Numbered from the stretch's first letter, positions 1 through 11,035 are shown. The stretch: DNA of 64,000 nucleotides from Nemophila menziesii (GCA_029959085.1 JARWIR010000021.1:22283620-22347619), one strand, 5' to 3'. Numbers and translations are program-made. The notes: generated by a model not told the origin, from the sequence alone.

Positions 1-368
1 GGTACCCGCATTTGCAAATGCGGGCACCCGGTTTCGGAGCTGTACTTTTCCAAATTCTCTGACCCGGCGTCTTGGGAGGTTGCGTTTTGGTGCGTCTTGG
101 CTCGCGCCATCGACGAAAATGCGGGTACCCGCATTTGCAAATGCGGGCACCCGGTTTCGAAGGGCAATTCTCTGACCCCGCGTTTTGGGTCCCGCGTTTT
201 GGCTGCGTTTTGAGGTAAAAAAAAAAAAAAGAAAAAAAAAATTATTGCGTCATTTCAGACGCCCAAAAAAAAAATTATTAAAAAAAAAAAAAAAAAAAAA
301 ACTTTTTCGCGTCGACACAGCGACGCGAAACTGGGGCCCCGCATTTGCAAATGCGGGTACCCGGTTTC
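1..368. repeat. Cluster of palindromic units, element A
   Basis: The unit GCATTTGCAAATGC, flanked by GCGGGTACCC- or GGGCACCCGG-type arms, occurs three times (about 1-33, 121-157, 339-366). A further hairpin with 9-bp arms (TTCGCGTCG / CGACGCGAA) lies at 306-329. Between them are long A runs (213-300) and GTTTTGG-rich spacers. Comparable clusters with different cores occupy the same relative place in elements B and E. Confidence 0.8.
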
Positions 369-729
369 ATCTGTGACAGGGCCGTTTTGAAGCTTTTTAG
401 CCCTAGATTTTTACCTCCTTCTTCAACCCAGCCTCCAAAAACACTCCCAAAACCTAGAATTTCCGGAACATCATCATCAACAACCACACAATCCTCAAAT
501 CTTGCTCTCTTTCACCACAACAACATGCAACCAACTCATCTCCCATCCGAAAAATATGATTAAAGTCCCACTTTTCTCCAATTGTTCTTCATCCAAGCTT
601 CAAATTAAATCCAATTCCCTCTTCCCCCGCATCAATTAGCCTTTACCCATCTCATATTCCACCATAATCTTCAAGTCTTAAGCCTCAAAACATCAAATTC
701 TAAGCCTTAGCTTCTCACTATTTGAAGTT

Positions 730-1038
730 TTGAGTTTGGGGTGGAAAGAGATGCTTATCAGAACCGTTTTCATGTGTACTTATCAAAGGAATTCTCCAAG
801 AAACAGAAACACTTTTGGTGCTACTCAAGAACAAGCTATTGAGATTCCTATTTCACGTTTCAAACACAAGACTGAAGAGGTTCAAATTAAGGCTAATCCT
901 AAGAAGAGGGATGTGATTGAGGAACCTGAAAGTGAGGAGGCAAATGATCCGATGATGGTTTGGAATCGAAAATCAAGGTGTTGGAAGAGAATCAGGATAC
1001 GAGGTGCGCTATTTTGGGAAACGTTACAAACAAGTTGA
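730..1038 (+). pseudogene. Possible remnant of the extra ORF of element A
   Basis: An open stretch of about 100 codons with charged, low-complexity content (EEPESEEAND). It lies after the palindrome cluster and leader, where elements B and E carry their extra-ORF remnants. I cannot align it to those remnants by eye, so only its position supports the call. It may be chance open frame. Confidence 0.25.
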
Positions 1039-2602
1039 ACTTTACTTGTTCAAAGCACAACTTACGATGTCTAGACGCAAGATAAAGTTCATGGACGCAA
1101 CACCGACAACCAGCCTCGTGCTGGTTCAGATACGTTTTCTATCCCTTCTCATTTAGTGTATATTATTTTATTGCTTTGAGTCTTTTCGAGTCGTGGGGAC
1201 ATGACTCATTTTTGAGTTTGGGGTGGGGTTCGTTGCCTCATCCCAGTTTTTTATGTGTTATTTGTTTTATTTGCTTTAAATAAAATAATTTTCGGAGTTG
1301 CGTTTGACTGTAGAAGATTTTAAATGTCCCTTTAAGCATACTTTTGATGAATCTATGATAGTAAATAGTGGACTTTAGGGATTAATATAAAACGCACTTA
1401 CAATTGCATGCAAACATAGGTAATTAATAGGAAAAATTAATGAACAATGCAAATGAAGTAAGCTTGTACTCAAGGAATATGTTTGGTGTGTAGAACGTGA
1501 AATCCTAATTAGTAGAGAACCCACCTAGATATGAACTAAAGACAAGCTATGTACTTAGGAAAATGATAGGGGCAGTTCTTTGTTAGCCATTTGTGCCTTT
1601 TTAGCCTTCTATCCCTTGTATTAATTATTATCCGTCTTAGCCCACTTTGAGCCTTTAGCCTTTTCTTTGTAGCCACGATATAAGCCATTATTCCTTAGAT
1701 TATTAGGCATGACCATATGACCCGCACTTGAATCACAATCCTGAGACATGTCTCGAGCTTGAGTTTGGGGTGGTGGGACCACATATGGGGAATTTAATGG
1801 GTTGGGATTGATGTGCTTTGTATTGTAGCACAATTGCAGATGATATATACTTGTAACCCTTTGCCGGGAATGAAGAAAAATGAAAAAAGAAAGAAAAAAA
1901 AATGAAAATTTTTGAAAAATCATACAATAGGAACCGGGAACCCGGATTCGTCAAAACCGGGAACCCGGTTTGCTTCTGTACACAAAAAAAAAAGAAAAAA
2001 AAAAGAGAAAAGAAAAGAAAAAAAAAATATGAATGAATAAAACATCCGGCAAAGTGGAATTTTTCTGAAAATCATCTTGGTTATAGTGGGTAGACATGGG
2101 ACGCTACATTGTTGCGTATATGGGTGAGTGAGAACATCTTTTGAGCGTTAACTCAAGCTCGAGGACACTGTTGATGGTAAGTGAGGAGAGAGCCAAAAGC
2201 TCACTTCAAATTTACCAAATATACATCCACACCCGTCCTTAAGCCAATATTATAACCGTAAAGACCTCGTGATTCCTAAGTGCATAGTGAATTTATAATT
2301 CTGTTGATAGGGAATACACTAGGTGGAGCGTTCAAAGCGAGTTAGGATTAATGACCACCCTATAGCCATCATACAGAGATGAGTACAAGTGTAACTTTCA
2401 AGCATTGCGACTTTAATTTTATGATTGAGATTATTTATGTTTGATGTTGCATGATTAGTGTATGTGTATATTAGTTTCTAGAGTTTGCTATATGAGATTT
2501 ATTTTGAGAACTGCTTTAGGGTTTATTTGCTAGCTTCTACTTGTTTATACGCTTATTTCTACCCCTTTGTTTTGTTTTACTTTGTCGGGACGACAAAGGT
2601 TT

Positions 2603-2615
2603 GAGTTGGGGGTCT
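2603..2615 (+). promoter_or_regulatory. Polypurine tract before LTR1
   Basis: GAGTTGGGGGTCT directly precedes the TGATGTCTCCC that opens LTR1. The same tract occurs in reverse complement before the 3' LTR of element B (53980-53992). Such a tract primes plus-strand DNA synthesis in LTR retroelements. Confidence 0.8.
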
Positions 2616-4115
2616 TGATGTCTCCCTAATTGTTCTTATTTTCGACCCTTGGGAGACATCATTTTTGGTGTTTATTTAATTAATATGATAGACTTTTGGA
2701 CTTAATATGCAATAATTCGGAATTCCCTTTTTATTTCTAGCATTTTTAATTTATTAAACTTTTGCGCGTAATATTGGTATTTTTAGTGTAAAGTTTACAG
2801 GTTTTAGATGTTAGCTAGGAGAGGAATCCGAGGTGAAAGTCAAAGATCGTGAATTAAGAGTCAAGACTTGAAGATAAATCCCGAAGATATTATTTTTAGA
2901 GCTGAAAATCCATTTTCCAGGCCATAGATTGCTGATTTCGAGGTGCTTAAGCGATGATTTAGCTGTTGACCTTTGAAGAGAAATCATTCCTTATCGAGTT
3001 ACGGAACTTTAGCAACTGGAATGAGGTCAATCGGAGTTGTAACGCATCGGGAAAAGCCGTTTTAGTGAAGGTGTATCAGCAGTTACGGGATTTTGGGCTT
3101 GGACATTTAATTAGTCTTTTATTTTCTGGTCCAAGCCCTAGTCCGAATTTATGCTTATAAAAGGAGGCCTGGACTTCTATTTTTCACACAATTCATTCTC
3201 TACAATTAAAAAAAAACATCAGAGAGAAGCAACAGAAGGAAGGAAGAAGAAGCTGCTAGAGCTGGAGTGGGTCTATAGCTCCGTTCTCAGTCATTCCAAT
3301 TCCGGAAATTAGGTTCTTTCAATTTTAATTTTGTAATCAATTATGAATTCCATTTCTTTTAATTTAGTTTTTAATTTTAATATGAGCTAAACAATTCATA
3401 GTGCTTGAGAACAAACAATGGGTGAATCCCAATCTTATTAATTAACGAATGTTGAATTTGGGTTTTTATTGAATTAAATTAAATTAGGGCTTTTACTCTT
3501 TCCAATAAATTGAGATTATTTTACTGTTTTTGGAGTAGCTAACTAAGAACAGGTGTTAGTATCTAGGCTATTCCACTTAGTGGCGATTGGATCATCCTGA
3601 CAGAGGGTTTAGGTACGGAAATATTTATTGAAACTAAAATAGAAGCTATTGATTCTGACGAACTTAGCTAATTCTAGGGCCAATGAGGTAATAAAACTTA
3701 AACATCCGAAGGTGGATCATATTTACCCTGACGGGAGTAGTGACACTTTAGGATCGCCTTATAGTCCACCCTGACGGGGGTATAAGGATATTAGAATCCC
3801 GACCATTGTAATTGACTAATTTAGCCCTTAAACAACATAAGTTAGGAAGTAGGATTAGGAGGATCCTTGCGTTCTCAAGTACTACCTCTCATATTGCGTT
3901 TTCATTCATTTTACTTGCGTCTTAGCTTCTAATTGCATTTATAGTTTGTTTTTCATATAGTAGTTTTAATAAACAAAACCAAACAAACATTTTATTATCC
4001 TTTACTTTCATAAGTGCATCAATCACTATTTGCTAGACATTGTGATCAACCATTCCGTCCTTGGAACGAATCTGATTTATCAGTTATACTACTTGGGACA
4101 ACCGTACACTTGCGG
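2616..4115 (+). repeat. LTR1 (Athila/Tat-like family)
   Basis: It starts with TGATGTCTCCC. An exact 11-bp inverted copy lies about 26 bases further on, giving a potential stem-loop at 2616-2653. Blocks in the second half (CCCTGACGGG- and GATATTAGAATCCCGAC-like stretches around 3590-3800) recur in LTR2, LTR3 and, inverted, in the LTRs at 52-62 kb. The right end is uncertain: no CA plus PBS follows, and the sequence passes straight into a gag remnant. The last part of the LTR, the PBS and the N-terminus of gag therefore seem deleted. Confidence 0.75.
3156..3164 (+). promoter_or_regulatory. TATA box of LTR1
   Basis: TATAAAAGG lies mid-LTR. LTR3 (8701) and both LTRs of element B (53386-53394 and 60041-60049, minus strand) also carry TATA-like motifs, consistent with a U3 promoter. 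Confidence 0.55.
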
Positions 4116-4117
4116 TT

Positions 4118-5335
4118 GTGGTTCGATTAGCATTTGCATTTATTTTTAGAACACACAAAGGACCACCAATGTACTACTTCATGTTCCACTTCTTTTTTAT
4201 TAGGGGTGCAAGTGGGTGGCTAGACCGTCAACCATCTGAAGCAATCCATGATTTGGTGGGACTTCAAGTACGATTCTTAGACTGTTACCATCTTCAAATA
4301 ATGAGAATGAAAAATAAATTGGAGCTTGCTAAGTCTAAATAGGAGATGGCAAAAATCTAGGAGCAACATGGACTTGATTACAACAACGATTAATAAGGTT
4401 TCCTCTTCATGGATACACTCCTATGATGCAATTTTCCATTTTTACAAGGGAGTTGATGGAAGTTCAAGAATAAGACATGGTGATGGTGAGACCACTATAG
4501 AAGCCAAATTCTCTATATTAGCTGCTCAACTGAAGCAATTGTTGTTGGTGGTACATAAGGGATTCAATGTTAAATAACAAGAGGAGAAAGTTATGCAAGA
4601 ATCTTATGGATGTTTTAATTATGGAGTAGATGAGAACGTTTGGAAGAGTGTCAGAATAACCCTGAATCTATGTTCTTTGTGTCTAATTGAGGTAATCAAT
4701 TTTTGGGTGTTGAAAGCTTTCGTCAAACAAATTTTTTTCCACCCGTATTCCAGAGGTCAGTTTCTAAATAGGCTGTAAATCAATATAACTTTCAATCGCG
4801 CCCCCAAGAAAATAACTTCCAAGCTAACCTCAAAATCAATATCAGGGAGGTCAAGGCCACGTGCAAGAAGCTTACCACAAAAGTGTTGTTCAAAAAGCAC
4901 TCCCATCACATCCACAAGAAGGTAATATTGATGTGTTGCAACAAGCATTAAGTTTATTTATGATGATGACACAAGAAATTCTGAAGTCAAATAAAAAATC
5001 ATGGAAGCGCAATAATGAGAAGATGAATGAGCATTCCATGGCATTGAAATTCTTGAAAATCAAGTATCTCGAATTACTAATCAATTGAATGTGAGAGCAA
5101 AGGGCCAAGGTTCTAGCAATGATGAGATATCACGAGGTAAAGAATCTTGTAACACATTTCCCCGAAGGAGTGGGAAGCAACTACCCCCACCTTTACTCGT
5201 TACAGAAGAAGAAGAAGCATCTATTTCAAGCAAAGAAAAAGTGAAAGATGTTGTCAAAGAGATAAGTGAGTCGGTAACTATTGAAGAGAATACTGAAGAG
5301 CCTCTGAAAGAACAAAAGAAAAAGAGTGAATGAAA
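4118..5335 (+). pseudogene. gag: gag remnant of an Athila/Tat-like element
   Basis: Decayed capsid region. The residues MYYFMFHFFFIRGASGWLD (from about 4148) align with MYYIMFQFFLTGSASDWYD in the gag of element B (58.58-59.00 kb), which is a Retrotrans_gag-type region. Further pieces at 4326-4577, 4861-5088 and 5085-5333 are in different frames and follow the same order as in element B, including a Lys/Glu-rich C-terminal part. Several frameshifts and stops are present. The N-terminal part is missing at the junction with LTR1. It makes no functional protein. Confidence 0.75.
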
Positions 5336-5460
5336 AGAGACCTTCTCCACCATTCCCTTCACGCGTTTAAGCAAAGCTAGATGATAAAGAATTCAAGAAG
5401 TTTATGAACAATGTGAAAAAGTTACAAATCAATTTGCAAATTGTTGAAGCAATAGAGTGA

Positions 5461-6120
5461 ATGCCAAAATATTTGAAGTTTATGAAAGATGTGCTTTCCA
5501 ACAAACGCAAGTACATTGAAGGGAAATGGTCGAATCACTTGAGGAGTGTAGTGCGATTTGTCAAAGAAAATTGCCACCAGCTGAAGGATCCCAGAAGTTT
5601 TAAAATTCCTATATCTATTGGTGAAGAATGGAGCGGGAGAACTTTATGCGATTTAGGTGCAAGTATCAATCAAATGTCCAAATCATTGTTTGAGAAATTG
5701 AAAACAGGGCAAGTGAGACATACTATCGTGGTTTTTCAATTGTTTGATAGATTTATTTCCCATCCTAGAGGGAAGATAGAAGACGTGTTCGTCAAGATAA
5801 GTAGTTTTGCATTTCCATGTGATCTCATTATTCTTGACTATGATACAGATAATAATGTCCCTATCATTTTGCAGCGGCCATTCTTAGCCATGCGGTGTAC
5901 ATTAGTTGATGTAGAAAATGGAGAGCTAATCATGCGAGTGCAGGATGAAGAGATCAAATTTAACTTGTTTAAGGCCATGAAGTTTCCCGATTCAAGGGAT
6001 GATTGTCTCTGTATAGACATCCTTGATGGTGTCACACAAGAGGTATATGATGAAAATAATTATGATGATATTTTACGGGCCACCTTAAGACTAGATTTTA
6101 CCAATTCCATGAAGAGCTAA
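5461..6120 (+). pseudogene. gag C-terminus and retropepsin-type aspartic protease
   Basis: An open stretch of 219 codons. The start, KYLKFMKDVLSNKRKY, is the conserved gag-protease linker of Athila-type elements and matches FMKYILSNKQ in element B. Near residue 72 is LCDLGASINQM, which has the D-x-G-A active-site pattern (DLGAS) of a retroviral-type aspartic protease. A hydrophobic second half (PCDLIILDYDTDNNVPIILQ, then RPFLA) is the usual flap and second strand region. The protease would mature the polyprotein. A stop codon at 5458-5460 separates it from upstream gag in the same frame, and nothing of RT, RNase H or integrase follows: LTR2 starts 159 bases later. Pol has been deleted. Confidence 0.85.
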
Positions 6121-6279
6121 CCGATGTTGTGGCGGATCTAAATTCAAAATAAGGAATACCAAGAGGTAACCCAAGTTACGAACAGTTCAAAGGATATAGT
6201 ACCACAAAAGAAACCATATATCGAATCTCTTTCAAAACTTGAAGAGAAACCACTACCGTCCCATTTGAGGTATGCTTAT

Positions 6280-7898
6280 TGATGTCTCTCTATTTGTGAT
6301 GGATAATCTACTCACGTGACATTATTTTTAGAGTTTATTAGGACAAAGTGAGAGATTTATCCTTAATATTTTCTACATTGTACTTTTACCCCTATGTTTG
6401 GACTAATCATTGTTTATAGATATTTTTGTGCTTTAATTGTGTGTTTAATGTGTAGATTTTAGTTATATGTTTGAAGAAAGGATCCAAGATGAAGGAAATA
6501 AGTCAAAAAGTGAAGAGAAATCCAAAGTTGAGGTGGAAATTAAGGTTAGAGTCATTGTGTAGAGTTAGAGCTTTTTCTGGAGAATTATTGCACCTTATTG
6601 TTTCTGTCACTACGACGTTTTGGTGATAGATTTGTACCTGATTACTTTTATTTGGAGAGATCTTGAAGTCAGGGTCGTGTGAAAAGTGACAACACTCAAT
6701 TCGGAGTTAAGAAGAAAAAGTTATGACATTTGCACTTACCATGGTTCGAACCAAAAAATCTGGTTAAGTAAAAACGGGTTGGGCTCATCCTAAACCTATT
6801 TTCTTTAACCTAAAGATAGCCCCACGAATTTGGAAGCTATAGAAGCTCATTTTCCAGCCCCAAATCAGTATGCTTCACTTTTTAGAAATCATTTTATCCA
6901 AAGGAAAGAAGAGGAGGTCAAGCGCCAGACAGAAGGAAGAGAAAGAACACGGGTTTGTCCATGAACCCAACCATTCTGCCTCAACCATTCACCATTTCCT
7001 CTATCTTCAACAATAACATTGCTTTATTTTCTATTTTAAACATGAATTTTTCGCTAGTTCTCATTAGTTTTTATTTCCTTAGTTTTAATTCGATTATGAG
7101 CTAAATTCTTATTGCTTGAGGATGCTTATGTAATACATTCTGCTTCTTTATTTGATTGAGTTTTTTGATTTGGGATATCGTGTTGTGATATTTAATTGAT
7201 ATTGTGTTTTAATATAATTCCATTGTTTTTATATGCATTTTAATTACTCTTGTGCTCTGGCCAAAGTAGCAGGAGCCATCGTAATTTACCTATCACCCAG
7301 GTGGCGGGAAAGATTACAGACCTAGTATACGAGCTCTTAGTGTCTTTTATTGGACGATATTAGCACCCTAGGTAGTCAAAAGGGTAAGAAGGACTTAAGC
7401 CTGCCCAAAAGTCGAAAGGATGAGTAAGGTAGAGAGTTAAGTTAACCTATATGTGGATTTAGATTGAGATAAAATCCCGACTAGTGTGAATAATTAAGCC
7501 ACTCGTCCTTATAAATAACTAAGTTAATTAGCGGTATAATAGATTACTTAGCAAAATCGTCAAGCACTTGTTTCATCGAGTTAATTCTCTTTACTTTTAA
7601 TTGTTTATTTCCATTCTTACTAGTTGATAATCATTACTCTTAGTTTACTTTCACTCTCATATATCTTGTATAAGTTGTTAATAATCCTTTCAAAACCAAA
7701 CAAATATTTACAATTTATATTTCTATTTCGTCAGTCAAATTACATACTTCTCGCATTTACATTACTTTGAAAACCTTTAATCGCAATACATCCCTACGAA
7801 CGATAACCCTACTTATCATTTCTTGCTAACCTACGATACGTACTCTACAAAGTCGATTCCTATATCGGTTGTACTTTATTTTATTAACGGGAACGACA
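6280..7898 (+). repeat. LTR2 (Athila/Tat-like family)
   Basis: It starts with TGATGTCTCTC and ends with GGGAACGACA, followed by a short spacer and a tRNA-Asp type primer site. The 1619-bp length is close to the other copies (1506-1561 bp). The 5' stem-loop is degenerate here (TGATGTCTC with GTGACATTA downstream). Because it is followed by a PBS it behaves as a 5' LTR, yet it also sits where the upstream gag-protease relic would have its 3' LTR. It may be shared or recombinant. Confidence 0.8.
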
Positions 7899-7908
7899 AA
7901 GTTCAAGA

Positions 7909-7926
7909 TGGTGCCGCTGCCAGGGA
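7909..7926 (+). promoter_or_regulatory. Primer binding site, tRNA-Asp type
   Basis: TGGTGCCGCTGCCAGGGA lies 10 bases after the LTR2 end. It matches the complement of the plant tRNA-Asp 3' end (TGGCGCCGTTGCCGGGGA) at 15 of 18 positions. Use of tRNA-Asp is typical of Athila-type elements. Confidence 0.85.
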
Positions 7927-8106
7927 TGATTGTTTAATATTTTTGTGTTTTTATTATAGTGTAAAAGTGTCTAGTTTGTTTTTCGTGTTATTTTGTTTTG
8001 ATGTTGTTGCCTCTTCTCAGGTTTACAGGTTTTGGTGTATGCACTCGGACCTCGAGAAGCTATTTCGAGACCAAATAAAGAGAGAACGAGAAAGAAATAG
8101 TTACTA

Positions 8107-8190
8107 ATGGCTAACATTAACCCACCGCCTGATTATGAGGCCAATGTGAATCAAGTAAACCAACCTCTAAGAGCTAATCCACCTGAGGGA
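8107..8190 (+). pseudogene. gag: First 28 codons of gag, cut by LTR3
   Basis: An ATG about 180 bases after the PBS opens MANINPPPDYEANVNQ, a Pro/Asn-rich start like that of Athila-type gag proteins. The frame runs directly into LTR3 at 8192. The rest of gag is absent. Confidence 0.6.
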
Positions 8191-8191
8191 G

Positions 8192-9360
8192 TGATGTATC
8201 TCGTTTTGTTATAGGCAAGGAGACATCATTTTAAGTGGAATTTGGACTTAGTTGATAGTCGATTTATAGTCATATTTTGTTATATTTCACTTTATCTGTC
8301 ATTTACACATATTGTGGCTTTTAGAGATTATGTGCATTAAATTGCTTATATAGTGTGAAGTTCTTAGGTACATGGTTTCTAGGAGGCACTGAGATAAAGA
8401 GAAGAAGTGAAGAAAACATCACTTTAGTGAAGGTAGACGAATCCTGAAAATTGGAAAGTCGTCACTTGTAGCCCTTCCTGAGCCCAAAGAGTGCAGATTC
8501 TCGACTTGGTGGTTCGAATGTAAAAGATGGGCCTTTGAGTTTAAGAAATTTGAGTAGTGGTTTCAGTGGATTTGGACTTACAACGCAAAAGTTACACCCT
8601 TTTTACTGGAGTGATGTACAGTGCGGGATTAATAAAAATGGATTTAGGCCCATAATCATTTAAGTAAGCCCAAAGGTAGGCCTAATCCATTTTCCAGCTC
8701 TATATAAGGGTTTTAGGAGCTCTTAAGGAAAAGCTTGATACACTTGGAAGCAAGAGCAGAAGTTGGAGAAGACTATTCTTCCTCAACAACAGCTCAACCA
8801 TTCCACCTGTTAATTTTAGTTTTATTCTTGTTTCAGAAATTATGTATTTTTTTACTATCTATTATGTTTTTATTTTAATTATGAGTTAAATCATTAATAC
8901 TTGAGAATCGCGATACGGGTTAAATCCTAGTTTAATTAATTTAATGTTTTTCAGATTTAGGATTGTTTCAATTTAATTAAAGTCGTGTATTTCTATATTG
9001 ACTATTTTATTGCACTTGTTTACGACTTTTGATTTGGCCAATTGGAAATTGGTTTTAGTAATTAGGCTATTCGTTAGTGGTGACGATCATCCAGAATGGG
9101 GTTTTAATTACTGAACTAGATTATAGACGGGTGGCATGCGTTATTGAGTCTTGCGGCCTTGACTAACCGCGTAGCCAATTGGGTTATTTTCTTTATAATC
9201 TAAAAGTATCTTAGTGCCGCCCTAACGGGGTCATAAATACCGTAAGATAGCATCCTAAGTCTACCCTAACGGGAGTTAGGAGGATATTAGAGTCCCGACT
9301 AGTGTAAAATGCCGATCTTACCCTTAAACGAAAGCATTAAATATATGAAATTTGGTGATT
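8192..9360 (+). repeat. LTR3, truncated (Athila/Tat-like family)
   Basis: It starts TGATGTATCTCG with AGGAGACATCA about 25 bases later (the family stem-loop). A TATA motif is at 8701-8709, and the family blocks (CCCTAACGGG, GATATTAGAGTCCCGAC) are at about 9220-9300. The usual 3' terminus and PBS are not found, so the right boundary is approximate. Confidence 0.7.
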
Positions 9361-10163
9361 CCTTAGCGAAAAATTCACTATAAGTCCTTGTTTATCTATA
9401 TTTTACGGTAATACATAAGAAAATTTAAATAATTTCAATATAGGTCCATATTTTACAAATTAATCATGTATAATCACACTAATCCAATTTTTGTTCATAT
9501 TAATCACAATATTCGATCACATTCATCATAAAAATCCTATTATAAACCCTTGAAAATACTAAAATCGTTATTTACTATCACTATTTTCCTTAACCAAACA
9601 TAAATCAGAAAAAAATCATATGTAATTACACAATAAACAATTCCAAATCAAAAATCACTCTAAAAAATCTCAGAATAACCATAAAATTGGGTTTTAGTGA
9701 CTTACATATGTGGCTTTTTTGATTTTATAAGGTGAATGTTCTTTGTTGTTGATCTCCTACACTCGTTATTGGTTTGAGTGCTTGATGTTCGCCGTTTTCC
9801 ATCGTTTTTTCCATTGGTCGTCGATTTCGCCGTCGATTTTCTTCTCCCGCTTAGCAGCGACTCTTCGTGTGCTTTTGTGTGTGTTTTGTGCGTGATATGC
9901 GCGTGTTTTGTGTGTGTTGTTTGGATTTTTTTTTTCTTTTCAATTTTATAATGATTCACAAAAAACGCTTAATTATCTTTTTTTAATTGCTAAGTTTAAA
10001 GGGTATTCTGAAATGGATTTGTTTTTTATAAAGAAGTTTATTTTGGGCTTCTTTCTATTAATAAGTTCTCATTTTTAAATTTATGGACTCTTATGAATAA
10101 AATAAATAAAAAAACCTTGAAAGCGAAACACTCATTTAGATACAAAAAATATTAGAGTAAAGA
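9361..10163. other. AT-rich intergenic stretch, no gene seen
   Basis: No conserved coding signal. A TG-rich patch (about 9860-9930) gives a low-complexity open frame on the minus strand that I do not regard as a gene. Confidence 0.5.
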
Positions 10164-10336
10164 TATATATCACCCCTTTTTGCTTTACCTCTATATCACA
10201 TTCTATGTGGAGTTTTTAAAAACCAATCAAATCGTTTCTTTTTCCTAATTAATTAATTTCTTTCTATTTTTTTAATGCCACATAAGATGACACATAAAAG
10301 GTGATATAGAGGTGAAGCAAAAATGGGTGATATATA
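10164..10336. mobile_element. Foldback MITE of about 173 bp
   Basis: The ends are imperfect inverted repeats of about 40 bases: TATATATCACCC on the left and GGGTGATATATA on the right, with CTCTATATCAC and GTGATATAGAG further in. Flanking TA dinucleotides would fit a Tc1/mariner-type duplication but cannot be told apart from the TA-rich ends. No coding capacity. Confidence 0.7.
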
Positions 10337-10630
10337 GCAATGTTCAAAATATTATACTTTTTGTTCTGCTAAATCCAAGTGTGTAAGATTTTATTTTATA
10401 ATACCTAGGTTTAGATTACTTCAGACTATTTTTACGCCATATATCCATAAATTTCACTTTGATAACTAAAAATAACAAATTTCTAACATTTGGTGGGTAG
10501 CTTTGTTTGTAGTATCGGGTCTTCTAAGAAGATGCTTTTTGCATTTAAATAAATTTTCTTTAGTAATTACAACTAAGGCAGAGTAATAAAATACCTTTGC
10601 CAAAAAATTCATTCTTATAAGTCACTTTTA

Positions 10631-10669
10631 AATTAAAATTTTGTGTCCGACAAAAAAAAAATTAAAATT
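10631..10669 (+). repeat. Tiny A-tail insertion with 10-bp flanking repeat (a)
   Basis: The 10-bp repeat AATTAAAATT (10631-10640 and 10660-10669) flanks 19 bases that end GTCCGAC followed by a run of A. The flanking repeat is low complexity. The case is read together with the clearer insertions at 10867-10912 and 11036-11075. Confidence 0.45.
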
Positions 10670-10688
10670 AAGACTTTGTGGTAATTCT

Positions 10689-10846
10689 AAGTAAATAAGA
10701 TATTATTGATAATTGGCCTAGTGGTTAGGCTACTTTGCAGAGACCAAGAGGTCCTGGGATCGAATCTCATTGGAGTCAAAATGACTCCGAGTCCAAAGTG
10801 GCTCTCTCATGTACTAAAAAAAAAAAAAAGTAAATAAGATATTATT
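10689..10846 (+). mobile_element. tRNA-derived SINE with 19-bp target-site duplication
   Basis: The insert (10708-10827) is 120 bp. It has an A box (TGGCCTAGTGG, 10714-10724), a B box (GGATCGAATC, 10757-10766) at suitable spacing, and a poly(A) tail. It is bounded by a perfect 19-bp direct repeat starting AAGTAAATAAG (10689-10707 and 10828-10846). SINEs are transcribed by RNA polymerase III and mobilised by LINE proteins. The perfect duplication suggests a fairly recent insertion. Confidence 0.9.
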
Positions 10847-10866
10847 TAGACAAAAAAGAATTAAAT

Positions 10867-10912
10867 TTATAGATAGACTTTTTTTTTTTTTTGTCAACAT
10901 TATAGATAGACT
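10867..10912 (-). repeat. Tiny A-tail insertion with 13-bp flanking repeat (b)
   Basis: A perfect 13-bp direct repeat, TTATAGATAGACT (10867-10879 and 10900-10912), flanks 20 bases. Read on the minus strand these are TGTTGAC followed by 13 A. This looks like target-primed insertion of only the last few bases of a retroposon and its A tail. Confidence 0.65.
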
Positions 10913-11035
10913 CCAACCTACCAGGAAGTAGGTGTAGTTTTGTACGCCGTGTTTTTGGTGACGTGGCGTTTCAAGCAAGAATCCTCCTTAATTACATTAC
11001 TTTATTTGCATAGACTTTCTTACGACTTTCTTACG

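Larger units (their letters stand above)
1..2602 (+). mobile_element. 3' internal region of an Athila/Tat-like LTR retrotransposon (element A)
   Basis: Non-coding and decayed internal sequence leading into LTR1. The order is a palindrome cluster (1-368), a C/A-rich leader (about 400-720), a decayed small ORF (730-1038) and a long AT-rich 3' UTR that ends at a polypurine tract. The same order is seen on the minus strand in element E (13.87-17.04 kb) and element B (53.98-56.95 kb). The UTRs share recognisable stretches: the segment around 2160-2240 (agagccaaaagctca) is matched in reverse complement near 14090 and 54425. The left end lies outside the window, so gag and pol of this copy are not seen. 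The lineage call rests on the PBS type, gag and protease of sister copies and is inference for this fragment. Confidence 0.8.

Noticed and set aside
185..376. A Lys-rich open frame of 63 codons
   Set aside because: It is translation of poly(A) runs inside the palindrome cluster, with no protein-like content.
9702..9959. A minus-strand open frame rich in His, Thr and Lys
   Set aside because: It results from a TG-rich low-complexity patch; no motif, no neighbour support.
10708..10827. A tRNA gene, because of the A and B boxes
   Set aside because: No cloverleaf can be formed after the B box, and a poly(A) tail with a 19-bp target-site duplication shows a SINE.
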